From the NCBI GenBank assembly GCA_943192975.1, contig CALPCJ010000011.1, positions 53,946-117,945 on the forward strand: 64,000 nucleotides of DNA, given 5' to 3'. Source of the stretch: Senimuribacter intestinalis (GTDB lineage Bacteria > Bacillota > Clostridia > Peptostreptococcales > Anaerovoracaceae). Position 1 is the first letter of the stretch, and every line of letters starts with the position of its first letter. The position numbers and the translations under genes are program-made. Below are positions 40,452-48,882 of this stretch, piece after piece. Under the pieces are notes generated by a model. The model had not been told where the DNA came from and did no database searches. It saw only the letters and a program-made list of their open reading frames with translations.

Positions 40452-42792
40452 TGTTCATATCCTCCGGGCGGGTGGTGAGCAGGTTGTAAATCTCACCCTT
40501 GGGGAAACGGTCAACAAAGGGGATGGTCACATTCCCATAGAACAGCAGGCCCTCGCCGGAATTAGAGTGGGTGATATAGGAAAGCTGGTGCTCGGAAATG
40601 CCGAGCTGTTTCGCCAGTATCGCCCGGTCGCTCTGGGCCTGTGACAGCAGGATCATAAAGTCGGTGTTGTCTAAAATGTTCTCAATCTCCCGGCTGGCCA
40701 AAAGGTCTTTCACATTCTGCGTAAGTGCGCTGGGAACACAGCCTTTCTTTCTCAGCATTTTCCAGACGGCCACAAAGTAGCTGGCGGTCAGCGGGTCACG
40801 GAGCAGGACATGGAACTCGTCAAAGTAGCACCAGGTCGCCACACCCTCCCGGAAATTGGTATCCACCGCCTGGGAGACAAACTCGTTTGTGATGTGCATG
40901 GCAATCTTTCTGAGGTTTTCCCCCATATTTTTTAAGACAATGCACACCACCCGGTTATCGGTTTTTACATTGGTGGGATGGTTAAACAGATTGAGGGAGC
41001 CTGTGCAGTAGAGCTCAAGGGCCGTCGCCACCCGCCGGGCCTCGGGCTCCGGCTGTCTGAGAAGTTCCTCGTATAAATCCTGTAACAGCGGGGTTTTGGT
41101 ATTTTCGATCCCTAATGCCTGCTCCCGGTACACCAGCCGCACACAGCGGTCAATGACGGTTTTCTCAATGGGCTGGAGCCCGTCACGGCCTCCCACCACC
41201 AGCTCGCACAGGGACAAAAGAAAATCCGCTTTCATGGAAAGCGGGCTCTCCCCGGCGGTCATGTTAAGCTCCACATCCATCGGGTTTAGGTGGTGGGGGC
41301 TGTCCGGGGCAATCTCGATCACCTGCCCGCCCAGCCGCCGCACCAGCGGGGCATATTCGCCCATCGGGTCAACAATGATAATGCGGTCATGGGTAACAAG
41401 GAATACATTTAAGAGCTCTCTTTTAGCGGCAAAACTTTTGCCACTGCCAGTTGAGCCAAGGTACATCCCGTTGGCCGATTTTAATTTTTTCCGGTCAGCC
41501 ATAATGACATTGTGGGAAAGGGCGTTCATGCCGTAGTAGAGGGCCTGCCCGTCCATCCGAAGCTCCCTTGTCATAAAGGGAATGAAAATCGCCGTGGAGC
41601 TGGTAGTCATGCCCCGTTTAATTTCCACCTCATTACATCCCAGAGCAAGGGAGGACATAAAGCCCTGCTCCTGTTGCCAGTCCAGCCGTTTTAAGGCGCA
41701 GTTATATTTCTGTGCGATGCCGCCCACAGTAAACACATCGTTTTCCAGCCGCTGGCGGGTAGGGGCAAGGTTTACCACCGTAAAAGTGAGAAGAAACATC
41801 CGCTCGTTGCGGGACTGGAGATCGGCAAGGAGCTCTGCCGCATCCTTGGAAAAGGTAATGAGGTCGGGCGGGAGGATGTCGGGATCATACCCGGAGCGGA
41901 CGGCTTTCCGTTGTTCCTCCACTTTCATTTTCCCAATATCGGAAAGTTTCCCCTTAATGGTTTTGATGGCCTTTAGCTGATCCACGGTCTGGATATGGAG
42001 GGTCACGGTCATTTCCGCATCCAGCTCTAAAATTTCCGCCAGCAGTTTGTCCGAGAGCTCGGACGCTAAAATCTGCAAGTAGGACACGGCTCCCCAATAC
42101 CGGCCCACCCGGAATGAGCGGGACTGGCGGAAGTCGAAGCTGTCCGGGGCGATAAAGTCCTTTGTCCCCAGCCCGGTCTGCGGAATATCTTTCCACGAAA
42201 AGCGGAACGGCTCCCGGTTGCCCGGGTGCATCTGGCTGTGGAGTAAGGCCAGCCTTGCCCGTCCGTCCATCGGCTCGGAGGGAACGCCCAGCCGCTTAAA
42301 ATTCCCCATCACATCAGCCTCCACCCGCTCCAGCCGGGGCCGGGCCTCGGCAATCCCCTCGGCGGGGATGCCAAAAGTGATATATTTGGAGCGTTCAATG
42401 CCGTTGTTGCTTTTGGCGATCTGGTTTTTCAGCATCCCGGTATATTCCTCCCGGATGCTGTTGAAATCGTCATCCCCCTGGGGGATATTCACCCGGTAGC
42501 GGCTCCGGGAATGGGAACGGCGGTTAATGAAAGAAAGCTGGAACGGCAGGGAGCTGTCAAAGTAATTGAGGAATGAGCTCCAGCCGCCAAAAATCGCCGT
42601 CTGATCCTCGGTGCTTGCCACGGAATAATTGATGTCCTCATATTCCACGGTTTTTGTGTAGAGCCCGCCGGGGAGCCTGCACACCCCGTCCGGGTGCATC
42701 ACCGTATATGGGATTGACTGCTGGGCGGACAGGGCCGCCCGCTTTCTGCCTTTGGCGGCCCTGCGCCGTCCTCTTTGTTTTGTGGTCTGCAA
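40432..42792 (-). CDS. VirB4-family conjugation ATPase
   Basis: 786 aa. Drives T4SS assembly and substrate transfer. Walker A is LGSTGSGKSFAAK (about residue 450), Walker B WCYFDEFHVLL, with a downstream ALTQNVKDLL segment. The N-terminal half matches CagE/TrbE/VirB. The ATG at 42798 directly abuts GGAGG with no spacer, while TTG 42792, two codons later, is 6 nt away; the TTG is probably the real start. It overlaps the prgI-like frame by about 155 nt. Confidence 0.93.
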   Translation of the reverse strand: MQTTKQRGRRRAAKGRKRAALSAQQSIPYTVMHPDGVCRLPGGLYTKTVEYEDINYSVASTEDQTAIFGGWSSFLNYFDSSLPFQLSFINRRSHSRSRYRVNIPQGDDDFNSIREEYTGMLKNQIAKSNNGIERSKYITFGIPAEGIAEARPRLERVEADVMGNFKRLGVPSEPMDGRARLALLHSQMHPGNREPFRFSWKDIPQTGLGTKDFIAPDSFDFRQSRSFRVGRYWGAVSYLQILASELSDKLLAEILELDAEMTVTLHIQTVDQLKAIKTIKGKLSDIGKMKVEEQRKAVRSGYDPDILPPDLITFSKDAAELLADLQSRNERMFLLTFTVVNLAPTRQRLENDVFTVGGIAQKYNCALKRLDWQQEQGFMSSLALGCNEVEIKRGMTTSSTAIFIPFMTRELRMDGQALYYGMNALSHNVIMADRKKLKSANGMYLGSTGSGKSFAAKRELLNVFLVTHDRIIIVDPMGEYAPLVRRLGGQVIEIAPDSPHHLNPMDVELNMTAGESPLSMKADFLLSLCELVVGGRDGLQPIEKTVIDRCVRLVYREQALGIENTKTPLLQDLYEELLRQPEPEARRVATALELYCTGSLNLFNHPTNVKTDNRVVCIVLKNMGENLRKIAMHITNEFVSQAVDTNFREGVATWCYFDEFHVLLRDPLTASYFVAVWKMLRKKGCVPSALTQNVKDLLASREIENILDNTDFMILLSQAQSDRAILAKQLGISEHQLSYITHSNSGEGLLFYGNVTIPFVDRFPKGEIYNLLTTRPEDMNNETKTE

Positions 42793-43141
42793 TCGCATCC
42801 TCCTTTCTCACAGTGCCCCGCCCGGTAAACGGGGCGTAAATGTTTTGTGTCTGATAGGGCCTTACCCCGGGACGGGTAAACCGGGCCCGGATGATGTTTT
42901 TTACCACCTTTTCCGCCGGGAGCCCGTCTTTCTCATACATGGCCAGCAGAAAGGCCGGGAGCATGATCACCAGCATGGCGAACATGGCCCCGGTGTTGCC
43001 GATGGAACTGCGGGCGAACAGGTAGGACGGGATGCCCACCGCCGCCGCACAGCCGAAACAGACAAGCTGGCGTTTGGTAAGGTTAAAGGCAATTTTGGTT
43101 TTGATTTTGGATAAATCGTTAGGGACATTTACATAAGGCAC
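42638..43141 (-). CDS. PrgI-family membrane protein (VirB3-like)
   Basis: 167 aa starting at GTG 43141 (GGAGG at 7 nt) with the family N-terminus PYVNVPNDLSKIKTKIAFNLTKRQ. Two membrane segments (CFGCAAAVGIPSYLF and AMFAMLVIMLPAFLLAMY) lie about residues 30-75. Past residue 115 the frame only reads through the virB4 start region, giving a basic Arg/Pro-rich tail. The original stop may have been lost. It partners VirB4. Confidence 0.85.
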   Translation of the reverse strand: MPYVNVPNDLSKIKTKIAFNLTKRQLVCFGCAAAVGIPSYLFARSSIGNTGAMFAMLVIMLPAFLLAMYEKDGLPAEKVVKNIIRARFTRPGVRPYQTQNIYAPFTGRGTVRKEDAIADHKTKRTAQGRQRQKAGGPVRPAVNPIYGDAPGRGVQAPRRALHKNRGI

Positions 43142-43722
43142 TGCTTGACCTCCTTTCCGGCCCCGGTATCTTCGGGACACTTTGTCCCAAAGTCCGGGAC
43201 GGTGCTTGCCACTTCATTTCCCCACACATCCCAGCCGGGCGGGGACTGTCTGGCAAAGAGCTCCACCCGGGGCAGGTCGCCCATAAGGGCCACAATCTTT
43301 TCCCGGGCCTCGTCCGGCTTTTTGCTGTGGGCCTCAATGGGGGAAATGATAAACTGATGGATATTTGCCGCCTGCCGTCTGGGATGGCCCCTTGTTGCCA
43401 GCAGGCAGACCTCGGCGTTTCCCCTCGTCCAAAAGCCCAGCCCGTAAAACCAACTGTCCGCCTTTTTATTCTTTTTCAGCCAGACAAAGGCCACGGACTT
43501 ATACTGGAAGCCCCACGCCTTAATAAGCCGCAGGGCCTCCGGGAGCTGGGGGAAAGTGGCCCACAAAAAAAGTGCGCTGTCCCTGGCGGCTAGATCCGCC
43601 ACCGGGAGCGCACAAAGCTCATCGATCCCCATTGTGGGGTAATGGTTCTGTGCCGCCCCCTGGACTTTACTCCGCTGGTACTGCCAGGGGGGATCGGCAT
43701 AAATGATAGAATAGTCTCCGAT
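43129..43722 (-). CDS. MT-A70-family adenine methyltransferase
   Basis: About 197 aa. The catalytic DPPW lies in YSIIYADPPWQYQ at the extreme N-terminus, and LPRVELFARQSPPGWDVWGNE ends the fold, so the enzyme looks complete. No ATG, GTG or TTG precedes DPPW in frame after the previous gene's TAA; ATC 43722 stands 7 nt from AAAGGAG. The first ATG (43632) would remove the catalytic motif. The C-terminus has DFGTKCPE from the dispersed palindrome. It probably modifies the element's DNA against host restriction. Confidence 0.82.
   Translation of the reverse strand: MGDYSIIYADPPWQYQRSKVQGAAQNHYPTMGIDELCALPVADLAARDSALFLWATFPQLPEALRLIKAWGFQYKSVAFVWLKKNKKADSWFYGLGFWTRGNAEVCLLATRGHPRRQAANIHQFIISPIEAHSKKPDEAREKIVALMGDLPRVELFARQSPPGWDVWGNEVASTVPDFGTKCPEDTGAGKEVKQCLM
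43172..43190. repeat. Dispersed palindrome copy 9
   Basis: TCGGGACA-CTT-TGTCCCAA, in the last 20 codons of the MT-A70 gene, read in a second frame as FGTKCPE. Confidence 0.85.
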
Positions 43723-43724
43723 AG

Positions 43725-44519
43725 TTACACTCCTTTCTCCCCGGACTCCACCGACACCCGGGCGGTATGGATGCGCTCGCTGGCGGCGGCATAAAAGGCC
43801 GGGGCTGTTTCAAAGCATACAAAACGGCGGCCCGTGTTGAGGGCGGCAACAGCGGTAGTGCCGCTCCCGGCGCAGATGTCCGCCACCACCTCCCCGGGCC
43901 GGGTGTAGGTCTTGATGAAATACTCGCACAGCTCCACGGGTTTCTGCGTGGGATGGACGGTGCGCTGTACCGAGGAAAAGGCAAGCAGGTTTCCGGGAAA
44001 GCGCAGGCCGTCCTCCGACCCGCTGCTGGAACGCAGGAATTTTCCATAGTTGGGGCTGTTGCTCCCCTCCCGGGAGATTTTCTTATAGGGCTTGCCCTGT
44101 TCAAACTGCGGATCGTAATAGGGAAGTTTCTGATAAAATACCAAAATATTCTCCGTCCGCTTTAAGGGGGCCCGCCTTGCGTTGAGAAAGCCGGTACAGC
44201 GGCTTTTGTACCATACCCACTCATAGCGGAGCATGGCAAGGTTGGATGCCCCCAGCACTTTATCATAGGGGCATTGTGCGAAGAACAGCACAGCCCCGTC
44301 GGGCTTGACGGCCCACTTGACCGCCTCCCACAGTTCCGGGAGCGGCAGGGGCACATCCCAAAAGTTCCGGGTGGTGCCGTAGGGCGGGTCGGTTAAGAGC
44401 ATATCAACCGAGTGTTTCGGCAGGGAGCGCAGGCCCTCGATGCCGTCCATAAGGAACAGGCCCTCGGAGAGCTCCGCAGACTTCGGGACACTTTGTCCCA
44501 AAGTCCTCTCAGCGGTCAT
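43725..44519 (-). CDS. DNA adenine/cytosine-N4 methyltransferase (DPPY type)
   Basis: 264 aa starting at ATG 44519 (AGGAGG at 6 nt). Motif IV is LTDPPYG (about residue 45) and motif I CAGSGTTAVAAL near the C-terminus, the beta-class order. HPTQKPVELCEYFIKT is the usual linker. The N-terminus carries RTLGQSVPKS from the dispersed palindrome, a likely recent insertion into the coding end. No cognate restriction endonuclease is present, so it is an orphan, probably protective. Confidence 0.9.
   Translation of the reverse strand: MTAERTLGQSVPKSAELSEGLFLMDGIEGLRSLPKHSVDMLLTDPPYGTTRNFWDVPLPLPELWEAVKWAVKPDGAVLFFAQCPYDKVLGASNLAMLRYEWVWYKSRCTGFLNARRAPLKRTENILVFYQKLPYYDPQFEQGKPYKKISREGSNSPNYGKFLRSSSGSEDGLRFPGNLLAFSSVQRTVHPTQKPVELCEYFIKTYTRPGEVVADICAGSGTTAVAALNTGRRFVCFETAPAFYAAASERIHTARVSVESGEKGV
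44483..44501. repeat. Dispersed palindrome copy 10
   Basis: TCGGGACA-CTT-TGTCCCAA, 7 nt after the SpoVG-like stop and inside the first codons of the DPPY methyltransferase. Confidence 0.85.
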
Positions 44520-45291
44520 CCCGGGCCTCCTTTTTCTTTGCCGGGGCAGGCCGGGCGGCATTTTCCTTTCCCGCCTCTTTTGCGGCCTGGGCCATCTGCT
44601 CCCTTATGGGGGCGGGCCGCACCGCCTCGGCTCTTGCAATCAATTTTTCCACCGCCACATGGTACGCTTGGGCGGCAATCTCATTGATCCGATCCCGGGT
44701 GGCCTGGTCTGGAACCCGCACTGTGGAGTGGTAGCCCGTCCTGCTGGTGGGATCGGGCTTTGAGGGAGCCCCTAAAAAAATCCCGTTCTTCCCGTCCACC
44801 ACCTTAAAATCGTCGATCACGACACCGCCAATCGTTACGCTGGCAAAGCCGATCAGTTTCCCCTGCGGCTCAATGGGCCGCACCGATATTTCAATGGGAA
44901 CCGCCTCCTTCAGCATGGCGTCCGTCCTCATTTTCACGGCCTCGTCTATGGTTACGCCTTTGACCTCGGCCAGCTCCGCAATCGGAACCTCAAAAAGCCA
45001 GCGCCTTTCCTCTGCGGCGATCTGTTCCGGGGTCAGTATTACATCCTTACTCAGTCCTGTTTCCTCCTTTCCGGGCGTGGGTATGACAGCCCCGCCCTCA
45101 TAGTCATAGCCCGCCGCATGGATCGCGGACAGGGTTTCCGCTGATACCCTGCCATTCAAAAGCAAGTCCGTATCAGCCATAAACGCCAGCGTGTCCCGCT
45201 GGGTAAATTCCTCCGGGAGCTTGCCGTTCCATGTCCGGCGCATTTCCCCGTCCGGGCCCGGTTTGTAACGGGCGGGGGCCCGTCTTGGCAT
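44509..45291 (-). CDS. SpoVG-like domain protein
   Basis: 260 aa. Residues 140-190 (VRPIEPQGKLIGFASVTIGGVVIDDFKVVDG ... GIFLGAPS in outline) match the SpoVG RNA/DNA-binding fold. The N-terminal half is a separate region (TWNGKLPEEFTQRDTLAF ... MLKEAVP). The C-terminus carries PIREQMAQAAKEAGKENAA, the tail motif shared with other element proteins, and a Lys-rich end. SpoVG-like proteins recur in Tn1549-type elements; the role is unknown but may be post-transcriptional control. Confidence 0.82.
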   Translation of the reverse strand: MPRRAPARYKPGPDGEMRRTWNGKLPEEFTQRDTLAFMADTDLLLNGRVSAETLSAIHAAGYDYEGGAVIPTPGKEETGLSKDVILTPEQIAAEERRWLFEVPIAELAEVKGVTIDEAVKMRTDAMLKEAVPIEISVRPIEPQGKLIGFASVTIGGVVIDDFKVVDGKNGIFLGAPSKPDPTSRTGYHSTVRVPDQATRDRINEIAAQAYHVAVEKLIARAEAVRPAPIREQMAQAAKEAGKENAARPAPAKKKEARDDR

Positions 45292-45311
45292 ATCCCGCCT
45301 CCTTTCCGGCC

Positions 45312-45330
45312 TTGGGACAAAGTGTCCCGA
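45312..45330. repeat. Dispersed palindrome copy 11
   Basis: TTGGGACA-AAG-TGTCCCGA, 8 nt after the VirB6 stop and 21 nt before the SpoVG-like start. Confidence 0.85.
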
Positions 45331-45338
45331 AGTCCTGT

Positions 45339-46205
45339 TTAATGCGCCCCGAAGATGCGCTGGGCGATGCCGCCAGTTTTAAACAACATGAAGCACAAAA
45401 GCACCGTGTAGCCGATGGTGCCCCATATCGCCCCGATAGGGTCGCCGCTTGTGGCGATGCCCTGGATCAGCACCGCATAGATGGCCACGCATACCAGAAT
45501 GAGCATCCCTTGAAAGCCCACGGCGAACAGGGATTTTAAGTAGTTCTGCCCCGCGCCGCCAAGCTCACGGTTGGCAAGGGTGGCAACGGGGAGCGGGGCT
45601 AAACTGGTCAGCAAATATATTTCTAGCATCCTGCCATACACCAAAACAAAAATAATGATCCCCATGATCTGCATGGTCACGCCGATAATGGAGGACTGGA
45701 GCCACAGGCCAAGGAGCGGCCCTAAATCCATCGCCTCCAGCGTGGTTTCCAGCTCGGCCAGCATATCCGGGGTAATATCCGTGGAGCCCTGGATCAGCCC
45801 CGCCGCACTGGAGATGGCGCTCTGTGACACATCGAACACGGCCATTACAATGTTAAAGGTGTTGGAGAGAATGAGGATGGCGCAGGCGGTTTTGAATACC
45901 CATTTGTAGATATTCGCCACATCAAACTCGTGCATATTGTTTTTTTCAAGAAGCATCTGGATAAGCTCATAGGTGGCAACAAAGGTCAGCACCAGCCCGG
46001 CGATGGGTAAGATCACCGTTTCGGAAAGCTGGCGGATGAGGGAGAAAACCCCGGCGTTCCATGCCGCCGGGGTCGTCCCTACCTGTACCGCAATCTCTCC
46101 GACTTTGGCGTTGACGGTATCAAAGAGCCCCTCCAGGTTCCCCATGATGCCGCCGATCAAGAGCTCCCGTATCCAGTTCTCAAGCCAGTCGGTGAGAAAA
46201 TCCAT
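45339..46205 (-). CDS. VirB6/TrbL-like conjugation membrane protein
   Basis: 288 aa with about six to seven membrane segments (VILPIAGLVLTFVATYELI, TACAILILSNTFNIVMAVF, IMGIIIFVLVYGRMLEIYLL and others). It forms part of the T4SS inner-membrane channel. ATG 46205 follows GGAGG at 4 nt, 9 nt after the Maff2-like gene. Confidence 0.9.
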   Translation of the reverse strand: MDFLTDWLENWIRELLIGGIMGNLEGLFDTVNAKVGEIAVQVGTTPAAWNAGVFSLIRQLSETVILPIAGLVLTFVATYELIQMLLEKNNMHEFDVANIYKWVFKTACAILILSNTFNIVMAVFDVSQSAISSAAGLIQGSTDITPDMLAELETTLEAMDLGPLLGLWLQSSIIGVTMQIMGIIIFVLVYGRMLEIYLLTSLAPLPVATLANRELGGAGQNYLKSLFAVGFQGMLILVCVAIYAVLIQGIATSGDPIGAIWGTIGYTVLLCFMLFKTGGIAQRIFGAH

Positions 46206-46214
46206 AAGCCCTCC

Positions 46215-46427
46215 TTAGAACAAGCCGGACAGCAGGGGGATCAGCGTGGTGCCCAAAAGGATGATACCGCCGCCAGCCATTAACTGTTTCATGCCTTGAC
46301 TTTTTGAGCCAGGGTTGTCCGAGCCGTAGCCCTCCAAGAGATTCACCACGCCCCACACGCCAAGACCTGCGCCGAGAGCCACAACAAGGGTCTGTAAAGT
46401 GCTGATAGCAGATGCAAAAAATTCCAT
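46215..46427 (-). CDS. Maff2-family small membrane protein (VirB2-like)
   Basis: 70 aa with two membrane helices (LQTLVVALGAGLGVWGVV and GIILLGTTLIPLLSGLF) joined by a polar Gly/Ser/Asn loop (EGYGSDNPGSKSQGMKQLM). This is the Maff2 pattern, placed like a VirB2 pilin-type component before virB6. GGAGG lies 4 nt before ATG 46427. Confidence 0.87.
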   Translation of the reverse strand: MEFFASAISTLQTLVVALGAGLGVWGVVNLLEGYGSDNPGSKSQGMKQLMAGGGIILLGTTLIPLLSGLF

Positions 46428-46498
46428 ATAGCCTCCATTTCTCCGGGATATTCCCGGCCATGAAAAAAGCCGCCATTTCTGGCGGCAGGTAACAAACC

Positions 46499-46517
46499 TC
46501 GGGACACTTTGTCCCGA
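46499..46517. repeat. Dispersed palindrome copy 12
   Basis: TCGGGACA-CTT-TGTCCCGA, perfect, 8 nt after the VirD4 stop. Confidence 0.9.
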
Positions 46518-46525
46518 AGCCCTAT

Positions 46526-48364
46526 TTATGCAAAGGCATCCGGATCGTCAATATCGTCATAGTTGAGGATGTCCTCGTCCTCGCTTGTGAGCCCATTGTC
46601 CGGCACGGATACCTCATACACCTCGCATATCTCATTGGGCCCGGGCCGCCTTCTGCGGTTAATGAGCCTGTCGAGCTGAAAGGCATTTCCTGTTTTATCG
46701 GCCTCAGCCGTGTAGCGGTAGTTGGGGTGCTTTTTCAAATCATACTTGGGGGACAGGAACGGGGGCAGGCCCCGAAGCTGCAAAATGCACTTGTCCCCGG
46801 GCATGGTTGCCAGCTCGCTGGGGGTCATAAGTTCCCGGCCCAGCCGCTGGGTGTTCTGGCTGTAGCTTTCCGACTGGCCACGGGAGCGGCTGTCGGTCTG
46901 CATACTGATGGTGGCCTTTCCCAGCCAGTTTTCCGATATTTCCTTGATGGTGCTGGCCTCCCGGCCCCCGAGGAATACCACGCTGTCCATGTTGCCGAGG
47001 ATTGTCTCGGCGTGTTTGTCATAGATGGCCTTACACTGCGCCAACTGCTGGTAGAACAGGGTTAAGCTGATCTCCCGGGAGCGGATCACGGCCACAATCT
47101 TTTCAAGCTGGGGCACTTGCCCCGTGTTTGCCGCCTCGTCCCACAGCACCCGCACATGATGGGGCAGGCGGCCGCCGTGAACATTGTCGGCCCGCTCGCA
47201 CAAAAGGTTGAACATCTGGGAAAAGGCCAGAGCCACTAAAAAGTTGTAGGTCTGGGTGGTGTCCGAGATAATAAAGAACACCGCCGTTTTCCGATCCCCG
47301 ATGCGGTCAAGCTCCAACTCGTCATAGGACATAATCTCCCGGAGTTGGGGGATGTCAAAGGGGGCCAGCCTTGCCCCGCAGGAAATCAAAATGCTTTTCG
47401 CTGTCTTGCCGCTGGCTAATTTGTATTTCTTATACTGCTTGACCGCAAAGCAGTCCGGCTTTCGCTTTTCCAGCCCGGAAAACATATAGTCCACAGCGTT
47501 CATAAAATCCTCGTCATCTTCTTTTACTTCCATCCCGGAAATCATATCCACTAAAGTGTTCATGTTCCGATCCTCGGCGGGGCCCTCAAAAATGATATAG
47601 GCGATTAAGGCGCAGTAGAGCAAAGTCTCTGATTTTGTCCAGAAGGGGTCGCCCTCCTTGCCTTCGCCCTTGGTGTTGGAAATGAGGGCATCCACAAACT
47701 TCAGGATGTCGGCCTCGTTTCGGATATAGGCCAGCGGGTTATAGTGCATGGACTTGGAAAAGTCGATGGAATTAAAAACCTTAACTTTATATCCCTTTTT
47801 CTTTTGGAGAAAACAGCCCACCTGGGACAGCACCCCGCCCTTGGGATCGACCACCACGAAAGAGGAATGAGCCTGTAAAAGCTGGGGTGTGAGCCAAAAG
47901 CGGGTTTTTCCCGAGCCGGAGGAGCCGATGACACAGCAATTTAAGTTCCGGGCGTTGGCCGGGATTTTGGGCCGGGTATTCATGGTGAGAAACTCCGTCC
48001 CGGTAAGAATGACATTATTTTCAAACTTCGGATCGGCAAAAGGGGCTATATCTTTTGGCCCGCCCCAACGGGCCGATCCGTATTCTTCATCCCGCCGAAA
48101 TTTCTTTGCGTTCTTGCTTTTCACATAGATCAGCAGGCGAAAGCCCGCCGCCCCTACAATGCCAATGAGCCAGTCAAAGGGATGGAGCCCCGGGGCGAAA
48201 TCGGCAAAGGCCGGGCCGATGGTTAAGCCCAGCCCCATGAGCTTATGGGCGAAGTCCGCACCCGCCGCCAGACGGTAGGCCGTCCCCATTTTCAGACAGG
48301 CCCACAAAATGAACAGATACGGGATGTTGGGAATGAGATATTTCTTGATCTTATCGTTCTTCAC
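46526..48364 (-). CDS. VirD4/TraG-type coupling protein
   Basis: 612 aa. Two N-terminal membrane segments, then the ATPase domain with Walker A GSSGSGKTRFW (about 135) and Walker B VRVLWDEAAN. It links the relaxosome to the T4SS. GTG 48364 (KNDKIKKYLIPNIPYLF) is the start, with GGAGG at 6 nt; an 82-codon upstream extension would overlap the PcfB gene. The acidic C-terminus (NYDDIDDPDAF) is typical. It overlaps PcfB by 14 nt, as partners do. Confidence 0.94.
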   Translation of the reverse strand: MKNDKIKKYLIPNIPYLFILWACLKMGTAYRLAAGADFAHKLMGLGLTIGPAFADFAPGLHPFDWLIGIVGAAGFRLLIYVKSKNAKKFRRDEEYGSARWGGPKDIAPFADPKFENNVILTGTEFLTMNTRPKIPANARNLNCCVIGSSGSGKTRFWLTPQLLQAHSSFVVVDPKGGVLSQVGCFLQKKKGYKVKVFNSIDFSKSMHYNPLAYIRNEADILKFVDALISNTKGEGKEGDPFWTKSETLLYCALIAYIIFEGPAEDRNMNTLVDMISGMEVKEDDEDFMNAVDYMFSGLEKRKPDCFAVKQYKKYKLASGKTAKSILISCGARLAPFDIPQLREIMSYDELELDRIGDRKTAVFFIISDTTQTYNFLVALAFSQMFNLLCERADNVHGGRLPHHVRVLWDEAANTGQVPQLEKIVAVIRSREISLTLFYQQLAQCKAIYDKHAETILGNMDSVVFLGGREASTIKEISENWLGKATISMQTDSRSRGQSESYSQNTQRLGRELMTPSELATMPGDKCILQLRGLPPFLSPKYDLKKHPNYRYTAEADKTGNAFQLDRLINRRRRPGPNEICEVYEVSVPDNGLTSEDEDILNYDDIDDPDAFA

Positions 48365-48827
48365 GAACCACCTCCTTTGCCCGTTCTTTCGTTTTGGGCC
48401 TTTCCTTGGCAAGCTGATCCGCCGCCCGCTTGAGCTGTTCCCGGATGGGGATGCGGCTGGATTTTGATTTTCCAAGCAGTTTCCGGGAATAGCTTTCAAA
48501 ACAGGCGGTGATGGCGTCCGCCTGCCCAGCTTTGAAAAACAGCAGGTATTTGTCCGGCCCGGTCTGGTAAAACGCATAATCCACATTGAAACGGCGGGCC
48601 ATGCGGTCAAAGAGCTTGGGGGACTCTACCTCAATACTGTTTACATTCTCCCCATGCCCCATGAGCTTTTTTACGCTCTGCCTGCCGTGGGGCCGCTGGG
48701 CCGCCCTATGCCGTTTGGCAATCTGGCGGCCCGCCGCCTGGAGCACATAAGCCAGCCCCCGGGCCGTCAGCTTGCCGGCCCGGACGGAAATCGCTATGGA
48801 GCTCCGGGAAATTTCTTCGTCAATCAG
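48351..48827 (-). CDS. PcfB-family relaxosome/T4SS adaptor
   Basis: About 158 aa. Typical PcfB N-terminus IDEEISRSSIAISVRAGKLTARGL and RQSVKKLMGHG; the C-terminus has PIREQLKRAADQLAKE, the shared tail motif, and a Lys/Arg-rich end. A TAA stop immediately precedes CTG 48827, which is 8 nt from GGAGG. CTG is therefore the most likely start, where homologs have ATG (MIxEEIS). A TTG or ATG start downstream would lose about 27 conserved residues. Confidence 0.85.
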   Translation of the reverse strand: MIDEEISRSSIAISVRAGKLTARGLAYVLQAAGRQIAKRHRAAQRPHGRQSVKKLMGHGENVNSIEVESPKLFDRMARRFNVDYAFYQTGPDKYLLFFKAGQADAITACFESYSRKLLGKSKSSRIPIREQLKRAADQLAKERPKTKERAKEVVREER

Positions 48828-48854
48828 TTACACCGCCTCCTTTCTTGGGCCGCC

Positions 48855-48873
48855 TTGGGACAAAGTGTCTCGA
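48855..48873. repeat. Dispersed palindrome copy 13
   Basis: TTGGGACA-AAG-TGTCTCGA, 9 nt after the ArdA-like stop. Confidence 0.85.
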
Positions 48874-48882
48874 AGTGCCTTG

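Noticed and set aside
43119..43131. A further GGGACA motif near the prgI-like start
   Set aside because: Only one half matches (no TGTCYC partner), so it was not counted as a palindrome copy.
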